This document shows, in pieces, positions 9,118-16,675 of a DNA stretch of 64,000 nucleotides. This DNA comes from Pseudomonas nitroreducens. GTDB taxonomy: Bacteria > Pseudomonadota > Gammaproteobacteria > Pseudomonadales > Pseudomonadaceae. The notes beneath the pieces are model-generated. The model did not search any database, was not told where the DNA came from, and saw only the letters and a program-made list of their open reading frames with translations. Numbering within the stretch: the stretch's first letter is position 1; each line of letters starts with the position of its first letter. The DNA is taken from the NCBI RefSeq assembly GCF_014204515.1, contig NZ_JACHLI010000004.1:62001-126000 (forward strand), given 5' to 3'. The position numbers and the translations under genes were made by a program.

Positions 9118-9236
9118 AGCCCTCACCCTAGCCCTCTCCCAAAGGGAGAGGGGACCGTTTGGTGCAGGATGAAGCCACAGCGTCAGCCGGGACGATCTGC
9201 TCCCTCTCCCTCTGGGAGAGGGCTGGGGTGAGGGAC
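9118..9236. repeat. inverted pair of CCCTCACCC-CCCTCTCCC elements
   Basis: Left arm starts CCCTCACCCTAGCCCTCTCC (9120 on); right arm ends GGGAGAGGGCTGGGGTGAGG (up to 9234). Each arm also has its own GGGAGAGG palindrome. This is a widespread intergenic element of gammaproteobacteria; a single copy recurs at 38378-38410. Confidence 0.8.
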
Positions 9237-9308
9237 AGCGCCGGCACAGGTATCCCGGAAGTTGCTCCTACTGGTCCGGTCCAGGCCTGCTAACTCCTAC
9301 CCGCCGAA

Positions 9309-9327
9309 TGTATTCCTTTGTATCCAC
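9309..9327 (+). promoter_or_regulatory. putative OmpR-type direct-repeat operator, site A
   Basis: TGTATTCCTTTGTATCCAC: two TGTAT half-sites separated by five bases, 191 bases before the RiPP precursor start. Nearly the same sequence lies at 22103-22122 in front of the two-component system, and a related one at 19953-19970. Direct repeats with this pitch are the binding geometry of OmpR/PhoB-type regulators. Regulator assignment is inference. Confidence 0.5.
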
Positions 9328-9517
9328 CGCTCCCTGAGCGGACACACGCATACAAAAGCCTCCAGACGCCGATACGCCCGCGATACATCGCTGCGGCGAA
9401 ATAGCCCTACCCGAACGACACGGCGCCTGGGCAGGGAAACCTCCAGCGCAGCGTTCCAGGGAATCGCCCTTGCGGCATGACCGGCGCACTGAACGCCACA
9501 GCATCTGGAGATTCAAA

Positions 9518-10117
9518 ATGTCCCGTCTCGCGAAAAACAATCTGCGCTCCAAATCCCAACTGGGCCTGCTCGCTGTCGCCCTGGCGGGTGGATTGAACCT
9601 GGCGTCCTCCGCCTTCGCCGTCGAGGCCCTGCCGCAGGGCTACCAGCTGGCTTCCGCCGCCAAGGCCGGGGAGGGCAAGTGTGGCGAGGGCAAGTGCGGG
9701 GCCAACGAAGCCAGGACCAAGGCCCAACAGGGCGAAGGCAAGTGTGGTGAAGGCAAGTGCGGTGCCAGCCAGGCCAAGGCCAAGGCGACCCAGGGCGAAG
9801 GTAAATGTGGCGAAGGCAAGTGCGGTGCCGACGGTGCCCAGGCCAAGGCCAGCGGCGGCGAGGGCAAATGCGGTGAAGGCAAATGCGGCGATGCTTCCTT
9901 CGCCAGGACCGACACCGACCATGACGGCCGCGTCTCCCGTGCCGAACTGCTGGCCGTGGCACCCAAGGCCGGTGCCGAGTTCGACGCCATCGATGCCAAC
10001 CATGACGGCTACCTCTCCGAAGCCGAGGTCTACCAGTTCCGCAAGCACCAGTTCGATGCCAACGGCAAACCCTTCCCGACCGATCTGTACAGCAAGCTGA
10101 GCCAGGCCAGGAACTGA
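9518..10117 (+). CDS. secreted EGKCG-repeat RiPP precursor with two EF-hands (bufferin/HvfA-like)
   Basis: Precursor of a predicted post-translationally modified, copper-chelating periplasmic protein, 199 residues. A signal peptide covers 1-34 (cut after S-A-F-A). Four 21-residue repeats begin at 51, 72, 93 and 114, each holding G-E-G-K-C-G-E-G-K-C-G, giving eight E-G-K-C-G motifs (Cys 55, 60, 76, 81, 97, 102, 118, 123). In the HvfA/bufferin families MNIO enzymes convert such cysteines to copper-binding heterocycles or thioamides. The C-terminal part has two canonical EF-hand loops, D-T-D-H-D-G-R-V-S-R-A-E (132-143) and D-A-N-H-D-G-Y-L-S-E-A-E (159-170), so calcium binding is likely too. ATG at 9518 starts the signal peptide and has GGAG seven bases upstream; an in-frame GTG at 9470 is rejected. 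First gene of a four-gene operon. Confidence 0.9.
   Translation: MSRLAKNNLRSKSQLGLLAVALAGGLNLASSAFAVEALPQGYQLASAAKAGEGKCGEGKCGANEARTKAQQGEGKCGEGKCGASQAKAKATQGEGKCGEGKCGADGAQAKASGGEGKCGEGKCGDASFARTDTDHDGRVSRAELLAVAPKAGAEFDAIDANHDGYLSEAEVYQFRKHQFDANGKPFPTDLYSKLSQARN
9668..9886 (+). repeat. four 63-bp in-frame repeats in the precursor gene
   Basis: Units of 63 bases encode the 21-residue EGKCG-pair repeats; spacing is constant while the synonymous codons (AAG/AAA, TGT/TGC) and spacer residues differ, so the copies are not a recent slippage product. Confidence 0.85.
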
Positions 10118-10178
10118 GCCGCGCCGCCGCCTCCCCGCGCCGGTGGCCGGGGAGGAAATCTCGCCCAAGGAGACCGCC

Positions 10179-11024
10179 ATGCACCCTGCCATCCCCCTGC
10201 AAGGAGCCGGCCTCGGCCTGCGCCGCGCCATGCTGACCGACCTGTTGAACATGGACGACCACGCCGTGGACTTCCTCGAAGTCGCCCCGGACAACTGGAT
10301 CGGCGTCGGCGGCACCTACGGCCAGGGGCTGGCACGCCTGGCCGAGCGCTTGCCGCTGTCCTGCCACGGCCTGTCGCTGTCCCTGGGCGGCCCGGAACCG
10401 CTGGACCATGTGTTCCTCGGCCAGGTCCGCGAATTCCTCGACCAGCACCAGGTGCCGCTGTTCAGCGAACACCTGAGTTACTGCTCCGACGAAGGTCACC
10501 TCTATGACCTGATTCCCATGCCCTTCACTGACGAGGCCGTGCACCACATCGCCGGCCGCATCCGTGAAGTGCAGGACGTCCTCGGCCGCCGTATCGCCGT
10601 GGAAAACATCTCCTACTACGCCGCGCCCTACCAGGCGCTGAGCGAGATCGACTTCCTCCGTGCCGTGCTCGACGAGGCCGATTGCGACCTGCTGCTGGAC
10701 GTCAACAATCTCTACGTGAACGCCCACAATCACGGCTACGACGCAGCCGCTTTCCTCGCCCGTGTACCGGCCGGGCGCGTCGCCTGTCTGCATGTCGCCG
10801 GCCACTACGACGAAGCGCCGGACCTGAAGATCGACACCCATGGCGCCGCCGTGAAGAACGACGTCTGGAACCTGCTGGCCAGCGCCTACCAGCACCTGGG
10901 CACGGTGCCGACACTGCTGGAGCGCGACTTCAATATCCCGCCGCTGACCGAACTGCTCGGCGAGGTGGACGCCATCCGCGTCCTGCAAGCCGCTGCGTGC
11001 GTGAAGGAGCTGCGCCATGGCTGA
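10179..11024 (+). CDS. MNIO (DUF692) multinuclear non-heme iron oxidase, BufB/HvfB-like
   Basis: TIM-barrel iron enzyme, 281 residues, predicted to oxidise the cysteines of the preceding precursor. DUF692 hallmarks are visible: G-A-G-L-G-L-R-R near the start, F-L-E-V-A-P-D-N-W, C-H-G-L-S-L-S-L-G, F-S-E-H-L-S-Y, V-E-N-I-S-Y-Y, L-L-D-V-N-N-L-Y-V-N-A-H-N-H-G, L-H-V-A-G-H and D-T-H-G, which supply the His/Asp/Glu/Asn iron ligands. ATG at 10179 follows AAGGAG with six bases spacing, preferred over an upstream ATG at 10143. Its stop overlaps the next gene by eight bases, so the two are translationally coupled, as expected for an oxidase and its partner. Acts in the cytoplasm before precursor export. 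Confidence 0.92.
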   Translation: MHPAIPLQGAGLGLRRAMLTDLLNMDDHAVDFLEVAPDNWIGVGGTYGQGLARLAERLPLSCHGLSLSLGGPEPLDHVFLGQVREFLDQHQVPLFSEHLSYCSDEGHLYDLIPMPFTDEAVHHIAGRIREVQDVLGRRIAVENISYYAAPYQALSEIDFLRAVLDEADCDLLLDVNNLYVNAHNHGYDAAAFLARVPAGRVACLHVAGHYDEAPDLKIDTHGAAVKNDVWNLLASAYQHLGTVPTLLERDFNIPPLTELLGEVDAIRVLQAAACVKELRHG

Positions 11025-11790
11025 GTCCCTGCGCGAACAGCAGCTGTGCATGACCCGCTACATCCGCGATCCGCAGGCCAACCAGCCGCCGCCCGGTATC
11101 GAGGCGCGGCGCCTGGCGGTGTACCGGCAACTGTTCTTCGGCAACCTGCAGTCGCTGCTGGCCGGCAACTTCCCGGTGCTCCACGCCAGCCTGCCGCGCG
11201 CAGACTGGCAGGCGCTGACCGAGGACTTCTACGCCCGCTTCCGTTGCCAGACGCCGCTGTTCACTGAAGTTGCCGGCGAGTTCGTCGACTACCTGGAAGG
11301 GCGCAGCGAACAGCCCGGCTGGGTGGCCGAACTGGCCCACTACGAATTCATCGAGACCGCGCTGCTGCTCAGCGACAAGGCCGAGCCGGCACACGATCCC
11401 GACGGCGACCTGCTCGATGGCGTGCCGCTGCTCTCCAGTCTCGCTGTGCCGCTGGCCTATGCCTGGCCGGTCAGCCATATCGGTCCTGAGCACATTCCGC
11501 AGCAGGCGCCGGCCGAACCGACGCTGCTGCTGGCCCGACGGGGGAGCGACCTGAAGGTGTCTTTCTCGCGCCTGGCGCCGCTGGCCCATGCACTGCTGGT
11601 ATCGCTGCAACAGTGGCAGCTCACCGGCCAACAGCACCTGAAGGCGCTGGCGGAAATCGCCGGCGTCGAACTGGCCGCCATCCAGGGGCAGGGCATCGCC
11701 CTGCTGCACAGTCTGAAAGAGCAGGGCGTGGTGCTCGGCACTCGGCCCAACTGCACCACCCCACGTCGTCCCCCACTGGTTCGTTCCTGA
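11017..11790 (+). CDS. DUF2063 partner protein of the MNIO oxidase (BufC/HvfC-like)
   Basis: 257-residue putative DNA-binding-annotated (DUF2063) protein. In characterised systems (HvfC, BufC, and the analogous MbnC) this partner docks the precursor leader and forms the working complex with the MNIO enzyme. The N-terminus has the family pattern: R-R-L-A-V-Y-R-Q-L-F-F-G-N-L-Q-S-L-L (about 31-48) and F-P-V-L, then D-F-Y-A-R-F-R-C-Q-T-P-L-F and L-A-H-Y-E-F-I-E. The C-terminal half is less conserved. It overlaps the oxidase gene by eight bases and is followed after 12 bases by ohr. Family call is firm; the historical 'DNA-binding' label should not be taken as function. Confidence 0.9.
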   Translation: MAESLREQQLCMTRYIRDPQANQPPPGIEARRLAVYRQLFFGNLQSLLAGNFPVLHASLPRADWQALTEDFYARFRCQTPLFTEVAGEFVDYLEGRSEQPGWVAELAHYEFIETALLLSDKAEPAHDPDGDLLDGVPLLSSLAVPLAYAWPVSHIGPEHIPQQAPAEPTLLLARRGSDLKVSFSRLAPLAHALLVSLQQWQLTGQQHLKALAEIAGVELAAIQGQGIALLHSLKEQGVVLGTRPNCTTPRRPPLVRS

Positions 11791-11802
11791 AGGAGAAGCG
11801 TC

Positions 11803-12225
11803 ATGACCGACAAGCTGGCAACCCTGATCTACACCGCCCACACCCACACCACCGGCGGCCGCGATGGCCGCGGCCAGAGCACCGATGGCGAACTCGACCT
11901 GCCGCTGAGCCCGCCCGGCTCCGATCGCCCGGGCAGCAACCCGGAGCAGCTGTTCGCCATCGGCTGGTCCGCCTGCTTCATCGGCGCCCTGCGCCGCGCC
12001 GGGCAAAAGCTGAATGTGCGCCTGCCCGCCGATGTAGCGGTGGATGCGCAAGTTTCCCTGGGCAACACCGCCGACGGCGGCTTCGCCCTGGCTGCCCAGC
12101 TCACCGTGCACCTGCCGGGTCTGGCGACCGAGGACAAGGCCAGACTGGTGGACGAAGCGCACCTGATCTGCCCGTATTCCAGGGCGACCCGCGGCAATAT
12201 CGAGGTCGGATTCGTCATTCCCTGA
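11803..12225 (+). CDS. ohr: Ohr-type organic hydroperoxide reductase
   Basis: OsmC/Ohr superfamily thiol peroxidase, 140 residues, full length. The peroxidatic cysteine is C58 (G-W-S-A-C-F-I-G-A-L) and the resolving cysteine C123 (H-L-I-C-P-Y-S), the exact Ohr arrangement; N-P-E-Q-L-F is also typical. It reduces organic hydroperoxides with lipoyl or dihydrolipoamide electrons. AAGGAG lies seven bases before ATG 11803, and the gene follows the DUF2063 gene after 12 bases, so it is probably in the RiPP operon. No OhrR regulator is nearby, which is unusual for ohr and hints that control comes from the operon promoter. Confidence 0.93.
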   Translation: MTDKLATLIYTAHTHTTGGRDGRGQSTDGELDLPLSPPGSDRPGSNPEQLFAIGWSACFIGALRRAGQKLNVRLPADVAVDAQVSLGNTADGGFALAAQLTVHLPGLATEDKARLVDEAHLICPYSRATRGNIEVGFVIP

Positions 12226-12323
12226 CCGCGCCTGCATCCACAACAGGATCCGCAACACGGCCCGCGCCGCTTCATCGGTGTGCGGGCTTTGCGCTTTGCC
12301 TGGACCGCGTCTGCTCTCTGTCG

Positions 12324-13745
12324 CTACCGCAGCGTCGCGGCTTCCTGGCCCAGCACGCCGGCCAGTACCTCGAAGCCCCTTTGCAGGCGCTGGTCGTCCT
12401 CGTGGGCGTTGCTGATGCTGGCGCGGATGCAGTGCGGCACGGCCGTGCGCCCCACGGCAAAGGCGTCCGCCGTGGAGATCAGGTAGTTCATCAGTTTCAG
12501 CTCGGCCTCGATGTCCGAGGCCCGCCACGGCTCGGGCACCTCGATCCAGAAATGCGGGCACTGCGGATGCGTGCGATAGCGCAGCCCACCCAGGCTGTGC
12601 GCCACCAGGGCCTTGCGCCGGTGGATCTCGGCGGCCTGCAGGCGCATCAGGTGGGTCGCCGTGCCGTCCTCGATCCAGCCGCTGGCCAGCTCCAGTGCCA
12701 GGGGCGTGGCCATCCAGCAGGAGGCACGGATGCCGGCGGCGATCTGCCCGACCATCCGTGCCGGAGCGTGGACGTAGCCGACCCGCAGGCCGGCGGACAC
12801 ACCCTTGCTCAGGCCGCCGATCAGCACACTGCGCTCCGGGGCGAAATAGCCGATGGGCAGCGGGCGCTGTTCCAGCAGCACGGCGTGGGTCTCATCCTCG
12901 AGGATCAGCAGGTTGTGCTCCCGGCAGACCTGCGCCACTGCGGCCCGGCGCGGTTCGGAGAGCAGCGAGGTGGTGGGGTTCTGCAGGGTCGGCGTGCAAT
13001 ACAGCGCAGCGATCCGGTGCTGCCGGCACAGCTCGTCCAACGCGTCGGGCAGTATCCCTTCCTCGTCCATGGGCGCGCCGAGCAGACGGATGCCCAGCAG
13101 GCGTGCGGCACTGATCAGTCCGGGGTAGGTCAGCTGTTCGGTGACCAGGGTATCGCCAGCACGCAGCAGGGAGGACAGTGCGCTCATCAGGCCATGTTGT
13201 CCGCCGTTGACGCACAACACCTGTTCGGCCTCGGCCCGAAAGGCTCCATTTGACAGCCATTGCGCACCGGCTCGTCTGAATCTTGGAAGTCCCACATCGG
13301 GTGTATAGAGCATAACTTCCCGAAGTTTCTCCTTGTCCTGGGATAGTTTCCTCAGACTTTCTTCCAATACTGGAATTTCCGCGCCCGGCATATGCATGTT
13401 CCGACTCATGTCGAATATGTCCGCCATATTGTCCTGGACATTGCGGAAGCCGGATTCACGTTTGTTTTCCAATCCCCGCTGGCGCACGAAAGTGCCGTCG
13501 CCGATTCGCGCCACCACCAGTCCCAGGCGCTCCAGCTCGGCATAGGCGCGGCTGACGGTACCGCTGGTGACGCCCAGCTGGTCGGCGAGAAGGCGGTGCG
13601 GCAGCAACTTTCGCCCAGCGGGAATCACGCCATCGACAATGTTCTTTTCCAATGCGCTCGCCAGTCTCTTGTATTTAACGCCGGACGAGTTTGCGAACGC
13701 ATCTTTCAGAATTGACACCATGTCAATATACGGTTTGACAGCCAT
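12324..13745 (-). CDS. MocR-type GntR/aminotransferase regulator
   Basis: Transcription regulator of 473 residues: an N-terminal GntR winged helix (about 10-90; L-A-D-Q-L-G-V-T-S-G-T-V-S-R-A-Y) fused to a fold-type I aminotransferase-like domain. The PLP lysine lies in G-L-S-K-G-V-S-A-G-L-R-V-G-Y and the Asp pairing with the pyridine nitrogen in I-L-E-D-E-T-H. MocR proteins use PLP as effector sensor. ATG at 13745 has GAGGG seven bases upstream. It is divergent from the EamA exporter gene across 82 bases, so that promoter pair is its likely target; effectors could be PLP plus an amino acid such as cysteine or serine (inference). The 5' part is noticeably less GC-rich than the rest. Confidence 0.9.
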   Translation of the reverse strand: MAVKPYIDMVSILKDAFANSSGVKYKRLASALEKNIVDGVIPAGRKLLPHRLLADQLGVTSGTVSRAYAELERLGLVVARIGDGTFVRQRGLENKRESGFRNVQDNMADIFDMSRNMHMPGAEIPVLEESLRKLSQDKEKLREVMLYTPDVGLPRFRRAGAQWLSNGAFRAEAEQVLCVNGGQHGLMSALSSLLRAGDTLVTEQLTYPGLISAARLLGIRLLGAPMDEEGILPDALDELCRQHRIAALYCTPTLQNPTTSLLSEPRRAAVAQVCREHNLLILEDETHAVLLEQRPLPIGYFAPERSVLIGGLSKGVSAGLRVGYVHAPARMVGQIAAGIRASCWMATPLALELASGWIEDGTATHLMRLQAAEIHRRKALVAHSLGGLRYRTHPQCPHFWIEVPEPWRASDIEAELKLMNYLISTADAFAVGRTAVPHCIRASISNAHEDDQRLQRGFEVLAGVLGQEAATLR

Positions 13746-13827
13746 TTTATCCCTCAAATAGCCTCGAATTAACGGAGCCAATCAAAGATTGGTTCAAGAC
13801 AATAACGCGTGATAGAGGCAATACACC

Positions 13828-14772
13828 ATGTCGACGACTTCCGCCGCCGCCAGCCTCGGCAAAATCGGCAAACCCTGGCTGGGAGCCGTGCTGACCGGTG
13901 CACTGTTCCTCTGTGTCTGCCTGAGCTGGGGGACCACCTGGCTGGGCATCAAGGTCGCGGTGGAAAGCGTGCCTCCGCTCACCGCGTCGGGCCTGCGCTT
14001 CCTGATTGCCTTTCCGCTGTTCCTGTCGTTCGCGCTGATTCGGCGTGATCCGATCGTGTTTCCCCGCGGCACCCAGGGCTTCTTCCTGTTCGTCACGCTG
14101 TGCTATTTCAGCGTGCCGTACTACCTGCTCAATTACGGTGAAACCCACGTGTCCTCGGGGTTGACCGCACTCCTGTTCAGTTGCATGCCGGTCTTCATCC
14201 TGGCGTTCTCCGCGGTATTTCTCAGGGAGCGCATCTACCTGTCGCAGGTCATCGGCATCGCCATCGGCTTCGCCAGCCTCTACATGATCCTGCGGGCCCA
14301 GGGCGTGCGCTTCGACCATGCGGAATTCCTCGGCGTACTGGCGATTCTCGCCGCCGCCGTGATGCACGCCCTGTGCTACGTGGTCACCAAGAAGAGAGGC
14401 GCGCAGATCAGCGTCATCACCTACAACACGCTGCCGATCGGCATCGCCGGCCTGCTGCTGTTCGTCCTCGGGCTGGTCGTGGAAGAGCCGCAGTTCGCCG
14501 CCATCTCCGAGCGCTCTTGGTGGGCGCTGATCTACCTGGGCATCTGTGCTTCGGTGGGCGGCTTCCTTGCCTATTTCATCCTGCTCAAGCGCCTCAGTCC
14601 GGTGGTGCTGTCCTTCGTCTTCATCATCTTCCCGGTGTTCGCCGTGATCATCGGTTCCTGGTACGAGGGGCAGGCCGTTTCGCCGGAGCTGGCGCTGTAT
14701 TCGGCGCTGCTGCTGGTGGGGTTCGCCATCACCAAGGTGCCGCTGGAGAAATGGCTGGCGCAGCGGGAGTGA
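13828..14772 (+). CDS. EamA/DMT family exporter
   Basis: Inner-membrane drug/metabolite transporter, 314 residues, two EamA repeats and about ten hydrophobic segments. The first repeat has the family motif L-S-W-G-T-T-W-L-G-I-K and the second closes with F-A-V-I-I-G. Relatives such as RhtA, EamA and YdeD export amino acids, O-acetylserine and cysteine. Its stop is four bases from the JAMM gene and the whole set to the acetyltransferase runs in one direction with tiny gaps, so export of cysteine, O-acetylserine or a related thiol is a reasonable inference. GAGG lies ten bases before ATG 13828. Confidence 0.88.
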   Translation: MSTTSAAASLGKIGKPWLGAVLTGALFLCVCLSWGTTWLGIKVAVESVPPLTASGLRFLIAFPLFLSFALIRRDPIVFPRGTQGFFLFVTLCYFSVPYYLLNYGETHVSSGLTALLFSCMPVFILAFSAVFLRERIYLSQVIGIAIGFASLYMILRAQGVRFDHAEFLGVLAILAAAVMHALCYVVTKKRGAQISVITYNTLPIGIAGLLLFVLGLVVEEPQFAAISERSWWALIYLGICASVGGFLAYFILLKRLSPVVLSFVFIIFPVFAVIIGSWYEGQAVSPELALYSALLLVGFAITKVPLEKWLAQRE

Positions 14773-14776
14773 TGCC

Positions 14777-15238
14777 ATGGGCAGCCAACAGGTCCTGACG
14801 GCCGCCGTGCTGCAGGAAATCTTCAGCCATGCCGAGACGCATTACCCCGGCGAATGCTGCGGCCTGGTGTTCGCCGACGCCACGGTGCACCGGGCCAGCA
14901 ACATCCAGGATGCCCTGCACCGCCAGCAGCCGGAGGTTTTCCGCCGCACCGCCGGCAATGGATACACCTTCGCGATAGCCGACAGCCTGCTCCTCCAGCA
15001 AAGCCTGCGGGGCGGCAATCCGGCGCGGATCATCTACCACTCCCATCCGGACGTGGGCGCCTACTTCAGCCGCGAAGACCAGGACAAGGCGCTGTTCATG
15101 GGCGAGCCGATCTTTCCGGTCGCCTACCTGGTCGTCGATGTCCGCGCCGCGCGGGCATGGGGCGCCCGGCTCTTCGAGTGGAACGGCAGTGAATTTTCAT
15201 GCAGTGGTGAGTTTGCCAACCGGCCAAGCCACGGGTAA
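14777..15238 (+). CDS. JAMM/MPN+ metalloprotease (Mec/QbsD-like)
   Basis: Zinc-dependent isopeptidase/peptidase, 153 residues, standalone JAMM domain. The signature H-S-H-P-D-V-G-A-Y-F-S-R-E-D is present, with the catalytic Glu in H-Y-P-G-E-C-C-G near residue 23. In Mycobacterium the Mec protease frees cysteine from the CysO carrier; in thioquinolobactin and Pdtc clusters the JAMM protein trims a ThiS-like carrier to expose its Gly-Gly end. Here the next gene encodes such a carrier domain fused to an E1 enzyme, making it the evident substrate. Start ATG 14777 follows a GGGAG; the stop is 12 bases before the next gene. Confidence 0.92.
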   Translation: MGSQQVLTAAVLQEIFSHAETHYPGECCGLVFADATVHRASNIQDALHRQQPEVFRRTAGNGYTFAIADSLLLQQSLRGGNPARIIYHSHPDVGAYFSREDQDKALFMGEPIFPVAYLVVDVRAARAWGARLFEWNGSEFSCSGEFANRPSHG

Positions 15239-15250
15239 CAGGGAGTCGTC

Positions 15251-16666
15251 ATGAGTGCAGTCATCTTTCCCGAGGTCCTGGCCCGCGTCGCCGGGCTGCC
15301 GTCCACTCGCCTGCCCAGCCAGGGCAACACGGTGCGGGAGCGGCTGGAGTACCTGTGCGAGCGCCATGCTGCGCTGCGCGCGCACCTGTTCCACGGCAAT
15401 CGGCAGGTCAAGGACCATTTCCTCCTCACTGCCCATGGCCAGTTGCTGCTGGGTGACAGTCCGCTGGACGCGGATGCCGAACTGGAGATCCTGCTGGCGA
15501 CCTCCGGCGGGCTGGACCTGGACGAGCTGAGCAATGACGAGGTGCGCCGCTATGTCCGCCACATCACCCTGCCCAATGTCGGGCGCCAGGGCCAGTTGCG
15601 GCTGAAACGGGCTCGCGTGCTGATCGTCGGCACCGGTGGGCTGGGCTCGCCGGTGAGTCTCTATCTGGCGGCTGCCGGGGTCGGCACTCTCGGCCTGGTG
15701 GATTTCGACCGGGTCGAACGCAGCAACCTGCAGCGCCAGGTGGTGCATGGCAGCGCCACGCTCGGCCTGCCGAAGGTGGAATCGGCGCGGCGCCGGCTGC
15801 TGGACCTGAACCCGGATATCGAAATCACCGCGTACGACACGCCGTTGAATGCCGACAACGTCCTGCAACTGGTCGGCAGCCATGACCTGGTGGTGGACGG
15901 CACCGATAATTTCGCCACGCGCTACCTGCTCAACGATGCCTGTGTCCTGCTGGGCCGGCCGTTGGTCTACGGTGCGCTGCAGCGCTTCGACGGCCAGGCC
16001 AGCGTGTTCAACCAGGGCGATGGTCCGTGCTACCGCTGCCTGTTTCCCCAGCCGCCACCGCCGGAGCTGTCGCCCAACTGCAGCGCCGCCGGGGTGATCG
16101 GGGTGCTGCCCGGGGTGATCGGACTGATCCAGGCCACCGAGGCGGTGAAGCTGGTGCTGGACATCGGCCAGTCGCTGTCCGGACGCTTGCTGCGCTTCGA
16201 TGCCTTGGCCATGCGCTTTTCCGAGCTGAGCCATGGGCGTCGCGCGGATTGCCCTACCTGCTCGCCAGCGCGCCGCGATCGCTGCCTGCAGCCGCTGCCG
16301 GAAGCCTCCTGCGCCGCCAGCAGCGCGCCGGCCAGCGAGCTGCCGGATGATTTCTTCCTTGCTCCGCGGCAGGTGCACGAGCGGCTCGCGGGCCGCCGCG
16401 ACCTGCATCTGCTGGATGTGCGCGAGCGCAATGAGCTGGAGGTCTGCCAGTTACCGGGCGCCGTGAGCATTCCCGCCGGTGAGGTGCCTGCACGGCTGGG
16501 TGAGCTGGACCCGCAGCACTCCTGGTGCGTGGTCTGCTATGCCGGTGCCCGCGCCGAGCGGGTCGCCGTGCAGCTGATGGCCCAGGGCTTCGGTTCGGTC
16601 TGCGTGTTGCGCGGCGGGTTGAAGGCCTGGGCGCGGGATATCGATCCCGACATGCCGCTGTACTGA
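15251..16666 (+). CDS. fusion: MoaD/ThiS-like ubiquitin-fold carrier + ThiF/MoeB E1 + rhodanese
   Basis: Three-domain 471-residue sulfur-transfer protein. Residues 1-87 look like a MoaD/ThiS beta-grasp carrier ending L-L-A-T-S-G-G (G86-G87), but the Gly-Gly is internal. Residues 92-345 form the adenylating E1 domain: L-S-N-D-E-V-R-R-Y opening, nucleotide loop G-T-G-G-L-G-S-P (127-134), zinc cysteines C260/C263 and C334/C337, and C277 in P-N-C-S-A-A-G-V-I-G. Residues 368-471 are a rhodanese with active-loop C429 (V-V-C-Y-A-G-A-R-A). The E1 would adenylate the carrier C-terminus and the rhodanese would supply sulfur to make a thiocarboxylate. For this the carrier must be cut after G87, presumably by the JAMM protease upstream. 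Ribosome site GGGAG before ATG 15251. The fused carrier is the odd feature. Confidence 0.92.
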   Translation: MSAVIFPEVLARVAGLPSTRLPSQGNTVRERLEYLCERHAALRAHLFHGNRQVKDHFLLTAHGQLLLGDSPLDADAELEILLATSGGLDLDELSNDEVRRYVRHITLPNVGRQGQLRLKRARVLIVGTGGLGSPVSLYLAAAGVGTLGLVDFDRVERSNLQRQVVHGSATLGLPKVESARRRLLDLNPDIEITAYDTPLNADNVLQLVGSHDLVVDGTDNFATRYLLNDACVLLGRPLVYGALQRFDGQASVFNQGDGPCYRCLFPQPPPPELSPNCSAAGVIGVLPGVIGLIQATEAVKLVLDIGQSLSGRLLRFDALAMRFSELSHGRRADCPTCSPARRDRCLQPLPEASCAASSAPASELPDDFFLAPRQVHERLAGRRDLHLLDVRERNELEVCQLPGAVSIPAGEVPARLGELDPQHSWCVVCYAGARAERVAVQLMAQGFGSVCVLRGGLKAWARDIDPDMPLY

Positions 16667-16675
16667 GGCCGGGCC

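Noticed and set aside
11017..11790. DUF2063 protein as a DNA-binding regulator
   Set aside because: Database label only; its overlap with the MNIO gene and precursor context fit the substrate-partner role.
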